From the NCBI GenBank assembly GCA_018400675.1, contig JAGYMG010000013.1, positions 1-12,330 of the forward strand: 12,330 bases of DNA, read 5' to 3'. The notes beneath the pieces are model-generated. The model saw only the letters and a program-made list of their open reading frames with translations. It was not told the origin of the DNA and made no database searches. Numbering within the stretch: the first letter of the stretch is position 1; every line of letters starts with the position of its first letter. This DNA is from a bacterium. GTDB taxonomy: Bacteria; Patescibacteriota; Minisyncoccia; Minisyncoccales; CG1-02-41-26. A program made the translations under genes and the position numbers. This document shows positions 1 to 12,000 of this stretch, in pieces.

Positions 1-21
1 GTAATAGCGCCGGGTTTTCAT
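1..21 (-). CDS. start of the downstream gene, 7 codons visible
   Basis: Reading the minus strand, the stop TAA of the giant gene (23..21) shares its last A with an ATG at 21..19. The frame then reads M-K-T-R-R-Y-Y to the window edge. The K/R-rich start would suit the n-region of a signal peptide or pilin-like leader, but seven residues are too few to decide. I see no strong Shine-Dalgarno sequence in the roughly 35 bases before the ATG (no GGAGG-like run), so translation would probably depend on reinitiation by ribosomes finishing the giant gene. This start codon could be fortuitous. The overlap geometry is the only evidence. Confidence 0.5.
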
Positions 22-23
22 TA
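19..23 (-). promoter_or_regulatory. TAATG stop/start overlap (translational coupling)
   Basis: The five bases TAATG contain the giant gene's stop codon and the next gene's ATG, sharing one A. Overlaps of this kind are a classic sign of termination-reinitiation coupling between genes of one operon. No terminator hairpin is visible before the overlap, which agrees with co-transcription. Confidence 0.5.
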
Positions 24-3000
24 CCGCGACGGGCTAAGCCAAGATCTTATAACTGGTTCTTCAGCTTGTTTCTCTAATATCTCTTTGCTAATTTCAGTCA
101 TAGCTTTAACTTCCAGAGTCCTGTTTTTAATATAGTCAATATTATCCTGGCCTGACTCTGAAACTTCGAGTATTCTATCGACTTTTAATCCCTGTTTTTC
201 AGATATATCTTTCATCTTATCTGATACAGTGCTTAACTCTTCAAATAGAGTGCTTTTTATATTTTCAGTCAAACTTGACAATTCATCGCCCAGCGAACCG
301 ATTTGGCTTAAATCATTTATAGTGCCTACCATACCCTCTATACTGTCGCTTACTACGGCAATGTTAGCTGAAAGGTCAGACATTTTAGCGGTATCGATAC
401 TGGCAAGCTGGCCCATGCTTACTACTGCCGTGCTGTAGATATCGTCTAACCCCGACCTGATTACTTCAATACTTATCCCGTCAATAGTTCCATAAGTTGA
501 TTCCGAACAAACAATAGTGTATACGCCTACATCCCATTTAAATTCAAGATTAGCCTGATATATGCCTTCTGCGCCGGCAATTTCTGTCATACTCTTTTCT
601 TCCACTAATATATTCTCGGGGTCATATACAGACATCAAAGGAGAAACGCCGGCCGGGGCTTGATACCTTATCGCAATTTCGGTCCCATTTTTGACAAAAC
701 TTTTTTCATTAAGGATACGAGAACTGGCTTCCCGGCTGACTTCTTGGCTTACTTGGGTAAGAGTTTTGGGCTCTTCTCCCTGTAAAACGGTAACTGCTTC
801 ATCGGCCGTTTCTTCGACCTTTTGCCGGGTAGCTTTGGCTTCAGTTTGGACTTCTGTCTCAATTTTTTCCTTTATCTCTTCTTTACTTTCTTCGATTGCC
901 TCAGTTATAGTCACTACCCCTGTAGCTACCTGGTCAGAAACTTCTTTTAGTTTCTTCTCCTGGCTGATTGAAAAAGATTCTCCACCGTAATGAAACGCTC
1001 CTTGATATTGGATTCTATAACGGGTAAAATACTGCTCTCCTTCGCTTATATCCGGATTATCCCAACTAAGCCAGAATACACCGCTGGAATCCGCTTCTGA
1101 AGCGTCTTTTTCAAAAGTTTTAATCGCATTATCGTCTTTATCAAAAATTACTACCAGAGCCCCTTGCAGGCCCGCAATCTCGGTTAAAAGTTTCTCTTCT
1201 TCCTGTAGCCAGACCTGAATCTTTAAGATATCACTATCAGCATTATAATCAATTTCAGAGTATACCCTCCTTTGCTTTAAAACCTGTCTGGTGGCTAATT
1301 TAACCGTCATTTCTTTACCGTCTTCATCTGCAGTCCAGGGTGAAGGCTGGTAAGTAGCATCCAAGTAAGCATCCCTGGACCATGTAGTCTGGAATAAATG
1401 GCCTGGATAATAGTAAAGCTCAACATCATCTTCATCGGGGTTCACATCATTAATGCCCTTGTCACAAGTTAAACCCGACCTATCTTCCCAAATCAGATTA
1501 TCATTACTAACATCCAAACTGGTAACATTTAAAGCATCTAAATCCCCTACCAATCCGTCAGCATCTATAATATTCCAAATAACTTTATAATAACTTATTG
1601 TAACTTGCCGTATATCATAAACATCCGAATCTGAACTGTCTTCTATTTTAATATACACCTTAGAATTAGGAGAACGGTCTGCTAAAACAACATCCGGTAT
1701 GGTCCACATATAATAATCATCATTACTAACTTGAGCAGCCGCACTCTGCCAACTATCTCCCTCATCTTCTGAATAATAGAAGTTAATCTGGTTAATTGTC
1801 CCAGTTGTATCCCACTCTACCATCTCCTCTTTAGAGACATACAGCTTCTTGCCTACATCCGGACTAGTAATTGATAATTCGCCCATTATTTTGAAAACCC
1901 CGGAGGTGCCGGTAACAAATCCATAATTATTATGAGTTATTCTGATTTTTACATTTGCGGAATGGTCATCGGGAACCGTCCAGCCCTGATAGGAACCATT
2001 GTTTTGAGCCGAAGCGGCAATTATGTTTGAAGTTGCAAAATCATCGGTAGAATATTCTATTTTAACCGTATTATTTGGGTCATCGCTTAAAGCCGCATAA
2101 TCACCGATAGCTGTCCAGGTAATCTCATAATTATCACCGGTAATTAAAGGCTGACTGGGTTCATCAACCGCAAAATGAGGAAGTTGTAAAGAAAACTCTT
2201 GGGATAGAGCAGAAACTTCCTGGCCGAAATTATCCTGGGAATTCAAATCGGTAATTTTTATCCAGCCAGCCTCAGAAACATAATCATTGAATTCTTCTCC
2301 AATAGTCCAGCTATATTGGTTTTGAGAACTATCGATATCTGCCGCGATTATTTTAGAGGTTTCTTCATCCTTAAAGTACTCTATCTTCAAATGATCACTA
2401 ACGCCTCCTGCCTCGGACCAGCTAATGATTTTGGTATCATAAACCGCCCAGCTATCGCCTGTGACGGGACTGGCAATATCAATCGAGGGAAGCTTGATAG
2501 AAAAATTAGAAAGCGATTTTCCGCTGCCTCCGGAAGTAAGGCCTTCTACTTTTACTCTGGCATTATTGGAAACAGTATTAGGGACTGTCCAATTATAATA
2601 ATATTGCCCCTGGCTTACAGTAATATTGTCTTCATAGAGTTGAGAATCACCTGCGCTATTTTCAAAGATTACATAGGGATAAGTCGCCCCGCTATCGATA
2701 GAATAACTTATTCTAATATCCTGGCCTAAATCTCCCGCTTGGCTCCAAATAATATCTTTGCTTTCTCCGGATACCCATTCTTCGCCGCCCACCGGTTTTT
2801 TAAGGGTTACCCCCGGGGCAACGATAGAAAATTCTTCGCTTACCAGGGTAAGGTAACCTCCTTCTACCCACCTGTATATTCCTCTATCTTCTATCTTAAT
2901 TTTTGCCTGGCTGGTATAATCTGTGGGTAAATCCCAGCTGTAGGTATATTCGTTAACACTGCTGCCTGAATCGACCTCAATAAAAGAAGCATACTCATCC

Positions 3001-6000
3001 TGGTTATAATCAAATAAAGTATTAGGATAAGTTGCGCCGCCGTCTGTAGAATAAGTAATTATCAGGTCCTCAGTTGCCGCGCCGGCGCTCTGCCAGATGA
3101 TATCGTGGCTCATATTAGCATTCCACTCCTGCTCATAGGCGGGGGCAATAAATTCTAAAGAAGGCACATTAACAATATCAAAAGTACCTGTAATATCGCT
3201 AACCTCATAACCGCCGATTTGGGTAATTCTGATTTTAAGGCCGCTGATAATATTATTCGGCAAGTCCCAGCTATAACTGCCGTCATTGTTGGTAGAGCCA
3301 ATTATAGTGTTAGCGGTAACAAAATTATCGGTAGAATACTCTATCCATAAGTTAGAATCAGAAAGTGCCTGGCCTTGAGAATCCCAGGTAATTTGATAAG
3401 TCGAACCCTTAATCCATTCAGCGCCGGCGCCGGGGGAAGTAATCTTTAGCTCTCCGCCAAGATTAGTCGCAAATAAATCAGACTCGGCTACTACAGAACC
3501 ATCCTGGCTGCTAGTAACTCTTATTCTTGCTTCCTGGCTAAGCTCAGCTCCTTCACCTATGGTCCAGGAATAACTAAAAATATTGTCAGTTTCCGAAACC
3601 ACTCCTTCATAGACAAGAAGAGGGTAAGTTTGTCCTCCATCAGCAGAATATTCGATAATAAAACTATCTCCAACCCCGCCCTGAGCTTCCCAGATAATTT
3701 GATTAGTTTCATTTTTAACCCAGACATTATCTGAAACCGGATTAGTAATTTCAATAAAAGGTTCCGATATTTCAAAACTTAAAGATTCGGCGCTAACACT
3801 GCCATCATCTAAATTAGTAACCCTAACTTTTACCTCAGAAGAAGGAAACTCTGCCGCATCAGAAATAAGCCAATCATAAGACCAGTTATCCTGATACCAA
3901 TTCTCTCCGGCAGTTTTAGTTACTTCTTCACTACCCGTGGTACCCTCTTCATAAATGATAGTATAAGCTCCGCCAATATAGTATTCTACCTTAAAATTAT
4001 TAGGCAAAGCTCCCTGGGTAGCCCACTTAATTTGATAAGAATTTCCAATCGCCCATTTACTTTCGGCAGTAGGTTCTATAAATCCGGTAAAATCAGCCGC
4101 GGGCCTGATGCTGAATTCTCCGGATAAATCATAAACCTGGGGATGTTCGGCTTCCAGGTTAGAAACCTTAAGATAAGCTGTTTCTGATTCCAGAGATGAA
4201 TCAATAAGCCAGTTAAAGTAAAAATTATCATCCTGATCTCTATTCATCTGGCCTTGCGCGATAATTTGGGAAGTATTAAATTCACTATCGGGAGAATATT
4301 CTACTTTCCAAGTAGTACCGTCTGAAATAACTCCTTCATTTACCTGCCAAGTTATAAGATAACTGTCTCCTACCTGATATATATCTTCTAATGCCGGAGT
4401 AATAAGTTCTATTTGTACCGGAGTTATCTCGATACCAGGATAGTAACTCCTGTCTATACTATTTGATTCAGAATCCTGAGTTTCAATCAAGAAATCCTCG
4501 GTAGTTTGAGCATAAAAAGGATTAACAACATCTAATAATTCTATTGATAATGAATTAGAAGCATCAACTTTATCAGACAAAGTAACTGTAACTACAGAAC
4601 CATCTATATTAAGAGTGCCCTCTGGACTTACTAAAGTAGCTTGAGATAAGTCATACTCACTATCAAAATCCAGCTCTACTTTACCACCGGATTCTATAGT
4701 GTGATCAGGAACAAAACTGAAGGTATAATCGGTAGTTTCTCCGGCAGCCGGGGTTACGGGGCTAACAGAAATATCCGACAAGCTGCCGGCTTCAATATCA
4801 ACTCCCGAAATAATACCTGTATCGATAGTTTCATGTTGAGTATATTGAGTAGTTATATCGAAATCATCGGTAGTTTGTTGATAAGAAGGATTGTTGATAC
4901 CACCAATTTCAATAGCCTTGGAACCGCTTATTTCACTGGTAGCCTGCAGCAAAATATAGTCTGAACCAGGAGTAAGGAAATCTAATCCTGAACCTTTTTT
5001 TAAATAACTGTTAGATAAATCATAGCCGGAGTCAAAATCTATCCTAATATATCCATCTATCGGTATCAAATGCAATACGGTGAAATCGAAAGTTAAAGTT
5101 GTTTCTTCTCCTACCACAAGAGATGAAGAGGTAAGCGATAAATCAACAAGTTCCCCTACGGTAATTTCATTACCCGAAACTACCGCCTGATCGATAGAGT
5201 AGCCGGATGAATCAAATGTCTCAAGAGCATAATTTTGGGTAACTTGCTCATAAGGAGGGTTTTTTATATTAGCCACGGTTAAGGATACCGATTCTTCTTT
5301 TCCCAGCGCGGTTCCAAGCTCTATTATTAATTGATTGCCGTCTACTGCAAGGGTAGAACCGGCATTACCGGATACGTCACCTTCGCCTACTCCGCTTAAA
5401 TCATAATCAGAATCAAAAGTTACTATAACTTTGCCGCCGGCTTCAACCGAATTTACAGTAGTAAATTCCAGATTGTAACTTACAGGTTCACCTACAGTGT
5501 AATCAGCGCCGACAGCGGTAACCGAGCTATTGGTTAAAGCTCCGGCAATAATATCAATCCCGGCAATAGAGGCTGTATCAATACTGCTTCCATCGGTATA
5601 TTGAGTGGTTAAATCAAAATCAGAAACAGTCTGGCCGTAAGAAGGATTTATTATATCTCCGATTGTAATTTCGATACTATCACCTGCGCTTAAAGCGCTG
5701 TTTGTCTTTAAACGGCAGTAATTATCACTTGTGTTTTTCTCAAATACATATCCGCTGCCTTTTAGGTAACTTTCCGATAAATCATAATCAGAATCAAAAT
5801 CAATCTTTATAAACCCATCGGCTGGCACCGGATGGCCGAGGGTGAAACTAAAAATATAGTCAGCTAAATTATTTATCTGTTTATCGGTAGCGGTTAGTTC
5901 AGCACCAATTAAATCGCCGTGAGTTATCATCGCCCCGGAAGCCGTACCTTCATCGCGCAATCTTGCTTCTGAATCAGTAGTTTTAACCGTAAAGTCATCA

Positions 6001-9000
6001 GTGGTTTGGGTATAAAACGGATTTTTGATATTAGCTATATTTAAAGAAACCTGATCTCCGGCAAATATCTGAGTCCCTACGCTTACCACTAGTTTATTAC
6101 CGTCTACCAACAGAGTAGAACCGGCATTACCGGATACATCATCTTCGCCTACTCCGCTTAAATCATAATCGGAATCAAAGGTTACTTCAATTTGAGCGCC
6201 GGGATCCACCGGATGAGGCGGCAGAAAAGATAAGGTATAGCTAGAAACCTCCCCTACTACAGGATTATCCGCATTCATAAAAACATCCGCCAAACTACCT
6301 GAAGTAATATCGATACCCGCGGTACTGCCGGTATCAATATTATTTTTACTGGAAAGCTGGCTGCTGATAGCAAACTGGCCGGTAGTTTTTACATAAGAAG
6401 GATTTCTTATATCTTCAATAGTTATAGTGTTGGTACCGGAACGCTCTTGAGTGGTTTCAAGTAAAAGATGGCTGTCTCCCCGTTCTCTTACGATATACCC
6501 GGAAGTTTTATTGGTGGCATTATCAAGAAAATAATCCGAATCGAACTCTATTCTCAGATAACCTCCGGCCGGAATTAAATGCTGGCAGGTATAATCAAAC
6601 GTATAAGTAGACTCTTCGTTTATTTCATTTAACGAGGAAGTTAAAGAAAAACCGGTAATTTCGCCGCTGACTATCTCCACCCCTTCGATACTGCCTTCAT
6701 CAAGAGGAGTACCGCCGGAATTTTTAGTTACCAGGATATAATCATCTACTATCTGAGCCCCGGGATTCTTGATACCGGAGATAATCAAAGAAGCAGCTTC
6801 CCCGGCAGAAATTTTAGTGCCCAAAGTGATAATTAATTGATTTCCGGAATTAATCAGAGTAGAACCGAAATTCCCGTCTTCGAATTGGGCTGACGATAAT
6901 CCATAATCCGAATCAAACTCTACCTCTACTCTTCCTCCGGCTTCGATAGTATTATTCGGAGTAAAGGAAATAGTATATAAATCAGTTTCTGTAGCTACAT
7001 TACTGGCCGGATTGACGGCGGAAGCTTCCAAAGGAGCCGGGTCTATAGAAAAAGAAGGAGAAGTACCGGTATCGATAGTATCGCCATTAACATTCTGAGT
7101 AGTCAAACTGAGAGTAACTTCTCCTGAATTAGGAGGATTAGTAATGCCTCCTACCCTTATATTATAAGGACTACCGCTGTTTAGGCTATCAACCGTACTA
7201 AAAATTACATAGTTTTGAGAATTTTCTTCAAGCTGATAGGCGCCGGCCGGGCTAATCAAATAAGCCACGCTAGCGTCATATCCGGAAGCAAAATCTATCC
7301 TTAGATAACCTCCGGCACCCACTTGGTGCTCAGGAGTAAAATCAAAAGTATAATCAGTCTCAGAACCTGCCGTATGAGAAGAAGCTGCCAGCGAGATATC
7401 GTCAATAGTTCCCGCGCTAGTGGTTATGCCGGATAAATCCGCTTCATCCAATAAATTTTCCTGAGAATCGGTAGTTTGAATTAGAAAATCTTCTGTAGTT
7501 TTTACATAAGAAGGATTAACTATACTTGAAATAATCAGAGAAACCGCTGACCCGCCGGCTGCGCCTTCGGATAATTTAATTTTAACCTGACCGGCGGAAA
7601 CAGATTGAATAGTGGGCGCGCCGTTACCGGATACATCAGCGGTGCCGGTAGATATATCAGATAAATCATAATCGGAATCAAAAGTAATTAATACTTTGCC
7701 ATCGGCTTCTACATTATGTGAAGGAGTGAATTCGAATGTATAATCTGCAACAGCTTCTATCTCTGTTTCCGAGGTATCGGCATCAGCCGCAGTTAAAACA
7801 CCCGGGGTAATATTAACCGTGCCGGCTGAACCCGAATCGATACCATTATGATTAGGCATCTGGGTAGTAATCACAAATTCTTCTGTAGTCTTGACATAAG
7901 AGGGGTTTTCGATATTTCCCAATTCTATGCTATTTGAACCTATCAACTCATTATTTGTTTTTAAAAGAATATAGGAGCCGGTTTTTTCCGCTATAGTATA
8001 ACCGGAAGTAAAAACATTAGTGTCTGTTAAAGAATATTCCGGGTCAAACTCTATTTTCACATATCCATCCTTGGGGACAGAATGGGATACGCTAAAACCA
8101 AAGGTATAGTTGGTAGTTGCCGAAATCTGAGTAGAGACAGGAGCAACGGGTAAACTCGTCAATGAGCCCGGAGTAAAAACAGCTCCGTCAAATGTACCCT
8201 GGTCAAGATTCCTGCCGGAAGAATTTTTGGTAAGAATAAAATAATCATCGGTAGTTTGAGCTCCGGGGTTTTGAATCTCAGATATATTTAAAGATAAGCG
8301 GTCACCTGCGCCTACGCCATTATCAAGATTCAATATCAACTTATTATTGCTTACCTGAAAACCGGTAAGGGTTACCGGTGTAGAACCGTTAATTGTACCT
8401 GAATTAAAATAAGCTTGATTCAAATTGTAATCGGAATCAAAAGTTACCTCTACTTGGCCTTGCTGGTCTATGGCGTTAGTCAATGTAAAGGCTATCGTAT
8501 AACCGGTAATTTCTCTGGCTGTATAACTATTAGCTGAAACCGAAACATCCTCTAAAGGAGCCGCTTCAGTAGAAAATAAAGGAGAGGTGCTTGTATCGAT
8601 ATCATAAAAACTGAAATTTTGGGAAGTAATATCAAAAGTTAAATCTTTTACAGAAGGCGGATTTACAATTCGGCCCAAAGTTAGGCTTTGAGATACCCCT
8701 TCTCCTAAATTACTTAATACATTAAGAGTAATACTGTCAGAAGAGGTGCTCTCTAAACCATAAATCACGGTGGGATCAATTACATAACTCTGGCTTACAT
8801 CGTAATCGGAATCAAAATCTATTTTTATATACCCTCCGGCAGATACTTTATGTTCTGTGACAAAGCCAAAGGTATAGTCTGTCTCCGTACCGGCTACCCA
8901 AGAATCGGCTGTTACCGATATCGGAGTTAAAGAACCAGAAGTAGTAAGAATACCCTCCGCAGTAGACTCGTCTAATATTCTGCTTTGAGGATCGCGGCTC

Positions 9001-12000
9001 TGAAAAATAAAATCATCGGTAGTCTGGACATAATAAGGATTTTTAATATTAGAGAAAGTTAAAACTTCTTCGGTTTCGGCGGCTACTTCGGTACCCAGGG
9101 TAACAATTAGCCTATCTCCGTCTACCGCAACAGTAGAATCGGTATTACCGGAAACATCACCTGCGCCTACTCCACTTAAATCATAATCGGAATCAAAGGT
9201 TAGCCTTAGTTTTCCGCCGGCCTCAATCGTATGAGCAGGCACAAAGCTAACCTGATACTCGGTTACGGCGCTTACTTCTTTTAGGGCGGGAATTAGAGAA
9301 GCGGCTATAAAACTGGCCGGGGTAGTGGTAATACCATCAGCTGTCCCCATATCAATAGTATCATGAATGTCTGTTTCTGTGGTTATAACAAAATCTGAGG
9401 TTGTCTGTACATAAGCGGGGTTAACCAGATTGGATAAAGTTATCTCTAAGCCGCCGCTTACCATTTCGGCGGATTTAATCAATACATAATCATCGCCTCT
9501 TTCTGAAACCGAATAACCGGTGGTTATTACCGAAACACTGCTTAAGTCATAATCAGGGTCAAATTCAATCCTGATAAAACCGTATTGGGGGACAGCATGC
9601 TGGGGAGTAAAGCTAAAAGTATAGTTAGCGTTTTTATCTATTTCAGTAGAAGAAACAGCTACATTACCGCCGTCTATATCTCCCGCTTCGATTTCTATTC
9701 CCGGGACAGCAGCCTCATCTCTTAACCCGCCTGAGCTATTTTTTGTCTCAATAGAGAAATCATCGGTAGTCTGGACATAAGAAGGATTTTTAATATTAGA
9801 TATAGTTAAACTCTCTGAAACCGATTCTCCAATAGCCGTACCCAGTTCTACTATCAATAGATTACCGCTTGCAGTTACCGTGGAATCCAAATTGCCTGAA
9901 ACATCGTAGGTACCCACACTATTTAAATCATAATCGGAATCAAAAGTTACCTCTACCGTTCCTTCTTGAGGAACACTATGGACTGTAGTAAAATCTATCG
10001 TATAACTGGTAATTTTACCGGCATTTTTATCGGTGGCGGAAACCGAAACATCGGTTAAACTGCCTGCGGTAATATTGACTCCATCCGGTTCTCCATAATC
10101 TATATTTTTTTGGTCGCTATTTTTGGTAATAATAGCAAAAGGTTCGGTGGTCTTAACATAAGAAGGATTTTTTATACTTTTTAGCTGTAGGCTTTCTGAA
10201 CTTGCTTTTTCTTCGGATGTCTGAAGAAGAAGGTAATCGCTGCCTTTAGAAATTAAACTATAGGTAAGCTCTTCGCAAATAGCGGCAGACAAATCATAGT
10301 CCGGGTCAAACTCTATCCTCAGATAGCCGCCGGCGGGAAGAATATGTTCGGGAGTATATTGAAAAGTATAAGTTGTAAGCATCTCCGAATTGCTATCCTG
10401 AGGAGAAGCAGATAAACCGGATAAACTGCCGGGCTCTAAAGCCAAACCATCGACGTCTCCTTCATCCATAATCCCGCCGCCGGAGTTACGGGTCTGGATA
10501 GAGAAATCCTCAGTAGTTTGAACGTAAGAAGGATTTTTAATATTGGAAACAACTAAAGAAAGTTCTTCTCCAGCCGGGGCTATTTCTCCCAAGCTAATAA
10601 TTAAGGTCTTATCCTCTACAGCTACGCTTGCCCCGCTATTGCCTGAGACATCACCGCTGCCTACAGTAGTTAATCCATAATCGCTGTCAAAAGTAACTCT
10701 TATCTGGCCTGCCACGTCGATAGTATGAATGGGAGTAAAGGTAATAGTATAAGGGGTAATCGTAGAAACAACCTTTGATACCGTAGAAAGAGAAGGGTTG
10801 CTTAATAGAGAAGGGGTAATTTCGACTCCGTCAACATTGTTGGTATCTATAGTATTTTGATTGGAAGTCATTGTAGTAATAAAGAAATTATCGGTAGTCT
10901 TGACGTAGGAAGGGTTCTTCACATTAATTAAATCTATGGCTACTTCCCCTGAAACATCTACCCCTGTTTTATTTACCAACAAAATATAACCAGACCCTGA
11001 ACTAACAGAATAACCCGCAGTCTGAACCAAAACATTGCTTAAGTCGTAATCAGAGTCAAAAGATATTTTGATATACCCCTTATTGGGAATAGAATGTTCT
11101 GGGGTAAAATTAAAGGTATAACCTGTGCTGGCATCAGCTTCGGTCGTATCAGGCGTAACATCCATACCGGTTAAGGTACCCGAAGATATAGCTTTACCGG
11201 AAGCGGTTCCGGAATCTATATTATTGCCTGAAGAATCTCTGGTAGTTATAGTATAGGGAGTAGTAGTCTGGACCCCGGGATTTTTTATATCCGATACTGT
11301 CAGGGCCACGGCTTCATCTTTGGCTATAGCCGTACCGAGTGTAATTATAACCTTATTATTGTCAACCGATAAAGTTGAGTTATCATTGCCAAAGGTAAAG
11401 ACCGCACTACTTAGGCCGTAATCGGAATCAAAACTGACCTCCACCGTGCCTGCCTCTTCTATGGGATTGGCAGCCGTAAAGTTTATAGTATAAGAGGCCA
11501 AATCAAAAGCTGTATAGCTATCGGCGGTAAGTTCAGGCGAAGCTAAACTGCCTGGAGTAAGAGGTAGTGACGGTGTAACGCCTGTATCTATCTCCGCCAT
11601 ATCCGAATTATGAGTAGCTAAGGTAAAAACAACATCTTTAACATAGCCGGGATTAACTACATTTCCTAATTCCAACACTTGAGAGCTATCAGCAAGCAAA
11701 GTGTCATCAAGCTCAAGCGTAAGAGTATTATCAGCCCGACTGAATAAGCTATATTGAGAAGTAGAGCTTACTACATAGGCAGTACTTACATCGTAGTCAG
11801 AATCAAACTCTATAGTTAGGTATCCGCCGGATAGAGCATCATGTGAAGGCATAAAACTAAAAGTATAAGTTGTATTGTCGCCTGCCTGATAAGAAGAAAC
11901 ATCTACAACGGAAAGGCTGGTTAAAGCTCCGGATGTAAGTTCTATGCCTGACAAAGTATTTCCCGTATCGATTACGCCATCGGCCGAATCCCTGGTTTGG

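Larger units (their letters stand above)
4410..7403 (-). repeat. super-unit 3, repeats 14-21 (C-D-B-A-B-A-B-A')
   Basis: Repeat 14 (7029..7403) is C with a degenerate core F-A-S-G-Y-D-A-S. Repeat 15 (6657..7028) is D. Repeats 16 (6291..6656), 18 (5535..5909) and 20 (4779..5147) are B; 16 and 18 each carry one Cys. Repeats 17 (5910..6290) and 19 (5148..5534) are A, with almost the same G-V-G-E-x-D-V-S-G-N-A-G-S-T-L stretch. Repeat 21 (4410..4778) is a divergent A: it lacks D-V-S-G-N, has F-D-S-E-Y-D-L-S, and its final linker runs directly into the Kre9/KNH-like array, so it may act as a capping unit. Confidence 0.8.

Noticed and set aside
229..438. A + strand 69-codon frame opposite coiled coil 2.
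   Set aside because: Antisense of a clear helix-forming coding region, with no independent evidence for it.
691..990. A + strand frame of 99 codons rich in Ser, Leu and Phe, resembling a membrane protein.
   Set aside because: The composition is the antisense reading of the Glu/Lys-rich coiled coil, which gives Ser/Phe/Leu runs automatically.
568..1188. The pentapeptide T-E-I-A-G occurs in both C-terminal Ig-like domains.
   Set aside because: The two copies sit at different places relative to the neighbouring strands (before V-V-I-F-D in one, after S-V-Y-D-P in the other), so they are not equivalent and are probably coincidental.
2316..2729. A + strand frame of 137 codons opposite the Kre9/KNH-like array.
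   Set aside because: It lies antisense to a well-supported, repeat-structured coding frame, shows no domain pattern, and has no visible ribosome binding site; it is a shadow frame.
3557..3775. A second minus-strand frame of 72 codons overlapping the main frame.
   Set aside because: Out-of-frame reading inside Kre9/KNH-like units 2-3; the main frame keeps the repeat pattern throughout, so no frameshift is indicated.
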